From NCBI GenBank assembly GCA_033064195.1, contig JARBJD010000004.1, positions 248,001 to 312,000 of the forward strand: DNA of 64,000 nucleotides, read 5' to 3'. Below are positions 60,183 through 64,000 of the stretch, in pieces. The position numbers and the translations under genes are program-made. Within the stretch, counting starts at the first letter, position 1. The number at the start of each line of letters is the position of its first letter. Origin of the DNA: Blattamonas nauphoetae. Its lineage: Eukaryota; Preaxostyla; Oxymonadida. The notes under the pieces are model-generated. The model was not told the origin of the DNA, did not search any database, and was given only the letters and a program-made list of their open reading frames with translations.

Positions 60183-61277
60183 AAATGGTGGCTTCCTCTT
60201 GTGCTTGTACTGGCCGCATCAGCCATCCTCATCATCTTCATCATTATTCTATGCTGTCGCCGACGACATTCAAAGAAAGAAGAAGGAAAGAAAGTGAAAG
60301 AAGAAATGGATATCACACCTGAAGATCTGGACATTGCCAAACACGAAGAGTATCCAAACATGGCCAGCACCATCCTCGATCCAACAGCGCACTATTCCTC
60401 ATTCCTCGATGCCAAAACGGATCAGAGCGACCAAACCAACAAGATTCCTCCCACACCATCAACTTTTGTGAAACCTGGACAGATTAATGTTCTGAAAGTG
60501 CAGACAGATGCGTATGGGCAAGAAGTGGTCAAGGAAGGATATGCGAATGCTGGAGACACGCTCTACAACAGACTGCACGGGACTGGCAAGGACCTTCCTC
60601 TGGACAGGAAGAAGATGAGGCATGATTTGGTTGCTTCGCTCAACCAGATCTACAAACTTCGACCGACAGCTTCCATTTTCGCCAGGTTGACTCCATTTTG
60701 GGTGTTTCTCGACCAATTTGACAATCTCAGTGTCAGAATGAGTGATGTTGGTGAAACCGAACTGCAGGGAGGCACAGGACAACCTGGAAATTCGCAGAAT
60801 GTGAAGAAGGTTGTGGATGATGGGAAGCGTTGGGAACCACCAGAGCAAGCCGAATGCAAGGTCGAAGTTGACACATCGAAAGTGACGGTTTTTCGGCTTG
60901 GCCTTCTCCTGTGGGAAATCACGACGGGTCAGATACCGTTCGGGGAGACGGACGGAGTGAATGCGCAGCGGCAGGTGGGGATTGGAGTGCTGCCGCGGAT
61001 GGACGAAGTGCGACCGACTGAGCTTGTTGATCTGATCTCCGACTGCCTCTCGCTGGACCCTCTGAATCGCCCGTCGCTGAATGACATCGAAACACGTCTC
61101 TCCTCCATCGACTCCCCGACGCTTGTGCAGGAAAACGAAGCAGTGCATCTGCCACATCGAGCAGAACGCGTGGATCACACCTACCCAGGCAAACCAGTTG
61201 GAGGCAAGGATACCTATAAAGTGTGGAATGTGCACGAGGATCACCACGCATTCTCGTTGTCTGGAACGATCGAATGA

Positions 61278-62048
61278 TAGACTAGTTAAATTGAGCACGG
61301 ATACACCTGAGTTTCTCATTTCACTCATCTCTACCCAAACAACTTCAGTTCAACTATTTCCATACACCCAATGCACGCACAGTCTTTGTCCTCACGTCAT
61401 TCAAATAGTACTCAAAGATCGCGTGCCCCTCTTTCTTCAACTCGGACATCTTGTTTCGATATCATCTTTCACAGCTCTGTTATTTGTTCATTTTTGGCAC
61501 TGATTTTCATTTTCCAGTCTTCTTGTACTCCTTCAAAATACCTTCAACAATTTTCTGTTTCCACTTGCAATCTATTCCTCTATTCGTTCGGTATGTCCAT
61601 TCCTTGATTATCTATACACTTTTGACTGTGATTGTGTGCTTTCCTTCACTCCTCGCCTCTCTCTCCAAATACCGTCATCCATCATTTCAATCAGCCATCT
61701 GGTCGAAAGAAGAGATACGAAGATGTGGGAAGAGGCACACTTCACTTTTTTGCATTCTGTTGTCGGAGGAAGTTCAACAATCACTCACATTGTTGGACGC
61801 CGTCCATGTTGGCGGCGTGTCTTTGTTTCTCCTCATGACCCCCCATTTCTCATGACACCTCAACTTTCTCTCACAATTTTTGCCTCAAGTTCACTACTTT
61901 CCATTTTTTCCGAATGATATGTCAAAATTCACAACAATCTTCGAGAGGGAGATCGAAATTTTATTGATTTCGAGTTGAGTGTATCGAAACGATTTTGTCA
62001 TGGGGGGATCACAAACTGGTCAGTCACCCTCAGAACGTCACTGTTGAA
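61278..62048. other. Spacer between copy B and the kinase gene
   Basis: About 770 bases, near-identical in many stretches to 40424-41200. No gene is supported. The conserved block ending ...GGACGCCGTCCATG (about 61740-61840) is the best kept part and could be regulatory or a 3' processing region. This is inference from conservation between two copies only. Confidence 0.45.
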
Positions 62049-64000
62049 ATGACTAATGTGACCGAAGTTCCCAATGGATGTATGTTCCTTTCGCCGATTA
62101 TTGATGATTCATAATGTTTTCTTTGTCCAGATTCGTTCGTTCGTGAAATCAGCTCTGGAACCTTCTGAAGTGTTGTGGAAATGATGGAGAATTCAACTCA
62201 GATACATTATGCGGGAAAGATGATTCCGGGTGTGACAGCAAAAGACAAGGAGCGAATAGATCGTGAAGTAAATCGACTTCGAACATTCGTTCACCAAGGA
62301 ATAGTTGCTCTGAAAGAAGTTGCCACGATGGGAAACCTGAAAGTGATTGTGATGGAACTAGGAAGACAATCTCTTGCAGATATCGTGAAGGACCACACAT
62401 CTCGTGGAGTTCTTGTGGCTCGCGAAGTTCGTTTTTGATTCGTACTTTTGTCCCTGATTGTGATTGTTTTTGTTCATCTTCTGGCTGTAAGTTGTTCCAC
62501 TATTGATTTTTGTTCTGTTTCTTTTCTCATTATTATTTCACAGGTTGTTTATCGAGTGATGGTGGATGTGTCGTCAGCGCTGACTTTAATGCACAACAGC
62601 TCGAGCGGGGCGACAGCGCATGGAGATGTGAAGATGGAGAACATTCTTCTCTGCTCTGGAGAACACTTCAAACTGTGTTTGTCTTTCTCTCTATTCGCTT
62701 ATTCTTCATTCATTCTCGTTTCATCATTATCTGTCGTCTGCCATTTCGATGAACAGTTTTTCCTTCATTCCGTCTTTTCTTCTCTTTATGATTATTTGAA
62801 TCTTTTGTCATTTGTGTTTTTTTGGGAGTTCAGGTGATTTGGGGGCGGCCGAATCGGAAACCGGGAGCAGCTCGCATTCAGTGATGTCTCAGCAGTATGT
62901 GTCGCCGGAACGAATGGAATCGGAAACAGGAAGGGCGACATGCTCATCGGATGTGTGGGCGTTGGGGATTGTTCTTCACTGGCTTCTGTTTGGAGTGCCT
63001 CTTTTCAAGAACAAATCAATTCTAAAGCTGGGTCGAGAGATAACGTCGTTCCAAGTGTCGATGATTGGAGAGAGTTGTGGGGGAGAAGAACGCGCACTTC
63101 TGATGCGAATGTTGGATCCTGTTTGTTCACCCTTTTTTTATTTGTCATTTCTACTCTTCTACCTTCATGATTCCTTCCTTTTCTTCATTTTTTCGTCTTT
63201 TTCTTGTTTTCTGGCCAGAATCCAGAGACTCGAATAACAAGCTCTCAATTGTGTTCATTTGGTGTCTTTCGTTGCCTTGTAAACACGACCTCAGCACTTT
63301 GGAGACTGAAAGACGCTGATACATCGGATCTTGAAGCCAAACTGAAGAAAACAGAACAAGATCTCGACATTACCAAACGCTCCCGACAACAGGCTGTGGC
63401 AGTTCTGAGGAAGGAACGTGAGGAAATCACTCAATTGAAAAAAGACTACGGAATTGAAAAGGATGACCACAGACGGACTTTGGATAATCTGAAAAATGAA
63501 CAAATTACAGTTCGAAGATTGGAAGAGGAATTGCTGGCTGAGAAAAGGAACAACACTCGTCTGGAGAGGGAGTTGGCCGAAGCGAGATCGAACCTGACCC
63601 AACCTCCTCTTCAGCCAGCACCTCATTCGAGTGGAGTTCGTTCGAATGGACCTCTCGCATCCTCTCCAGCAAGACAAGGAACTGTCGGAGGATCTCAAAT
63701 TGGAGCAGCAGCGATCGAAATGTTCGACCGAAAAGAATGGACAGTGTCTGGGAATGTCTTCTCGAAATCACAGGATTCTGAATCATCATTACTATCATAC
63801 GAAGTCGGAACAGTTATCGCTCGTCTGTCATTCACAATCAAATGTCAATCGATGTCCAGTTTTACTATTGGGATCATCTCGTCCAAAGTGAGCAGCAAGG
63901 CTCTCACGACATACTTTCCCGAATTGAAGGGAGGAGCAGGATGGGAATTCTATCCAGATGTTCGAAGCATCATCCAGAACGGGAAAGACACAAACCAAGG
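62049..64000 (+). CDS. Ser/Thr-like protein kinase with coiled-coil tail, 3' end cut by window edge
   Basis: Exons are 62049-62079, 62131-62427, 62544-62676, 62834-63120 and 63219 onward; introns of 51, 116, 157 and 98 nt join in frame. Kinase features: Gly loop SSGTF-stop-SVV, Lys in HYAGKMIPG, catalytic loop AHGDVKMENILL (HGD in place of HRD; Asp, Lys and Asn kept), CDLGAA for DFG, YVSPERME for APE, SSDVWALGIVLHWLLFG for helix F. The third Gly of the loop is a TGA (62166-62168), which would end translation at once. Everything after it is open and well conserved. After the domain there is a long coiled coil (about 63330-63590, rich in Lys/Glu/Arg), a Pro/Ser linker and a beta-rich C-terminal part (EVGTVIARLSFTIKCQ) running off the window. 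Confidence 0.75.

Larger units (their letters stand above)
41336..61277 (+). pseudogene. Copy B of the receptor gene, split into four pieces by three large insertions
   Basis: The coding pieces are 41336-45914, 50730-51639, 56546-57260 and 60183-61277, collinear with copy A. They run from signal peptide (MGHYLFVLLFTTISSLPLA) through beta-helix, repeats, membrane helix (LVLAASAILIIFIIILCC) and kinase-like tail (TVFRLGLLLWEITTGQIPF). The beta-helix segment (42300-42960) differs clearly from copy A in protein sequence. The repeats and tail are very close. Each insertion has its own ends and target duplication, and I see no decay inside the coding pieces. The gene as it stands cannot give a full protein unless some 12 kb are removed. 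Its first piece alone would encode a secreted ectodomain of 1,530 residues with no membrane anchor, ending a few codons into the first insertion. Confidence 0.8.

Noticed and set aside
1-64000. tRNA, rRNA or CRISPR features
   Set aside because: None could be recognised by eye; the window is eukaryotic, so CRISPR arrays are not expected. A tRNA scan was not possible here.

Overview
The window is nuclear DNA of a protist with small, dense genes and very short spliceosomal introns. Nearly every gene needs introns (24-170 nt, most 30-100) to read through, and each junction I list keeps the reading frame. Large surface proteins with a beta-helix ectodomain, one membrane helix and a degenerate kinase-like tail, together with the intron style, suggest an oxymonad-type flagellate (Preaxostyla, Blattamonas-like). 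That assignment is inference from gene style, not from a marker gene.

Layout. 1-5621 (+): a multi-exon helical protein, then a protein that faintly resembles the p101/p84 adaptor of class I PI3-kinase. 5828-25268 (-): five genes on one strand. They are a Q/N-rich protein, a giant (about 3,170 aa) member of the DDB1/CPSF160/SF3B3 beta-propeller family, an MRP-type (ABCC) transporter, and a Ser/Thr kinase with seven tiny introns. 25395-26894 (+): a secreted, probably GPI-anchored protein. 27118-28713 (-): the N-terminal part of a CHD-type chromatin remodeller whose Walker A lysine is followed directly by the N-terminal half of an intein; the locus ends inside the intein. 28823-32492 (+): two small helical proteins and an iron-type alcohol dehydrogenase.

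32567-62130 is a tandem duplication of a large membrane receptor gene. Copy A (32608-40423) carries one 521-bp hAT-like MITE. Copy B (41336-61277) is broken into four pieces by three large insertions: a 4.8-kb element with 451-bp inverted repeats and TA target duplication, a 4.9-kb decayed element that holds a second copy of the same MITE, and a 2.9-kb element carrying a kinase gene fragment. The coding pieces of copy B are otherwise open and match copy A closely, with one stretch of about 680 bp that looks identical. The insertions are therefore young, or gene conversion has kept the copies alike.

The window ends in another kinase gene (62049-64000, +) with a coiled-coil tail. A remnant of its first exon also follows copy A, which fixes the duplication unit as receptor gene plus the start of the kinase gene.

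The most unusual item is the CHD/intein locus. Either it is one half of a gene split at an intein, with the partner elsewhere, or it is a remodeller gene truncated inside its intein.
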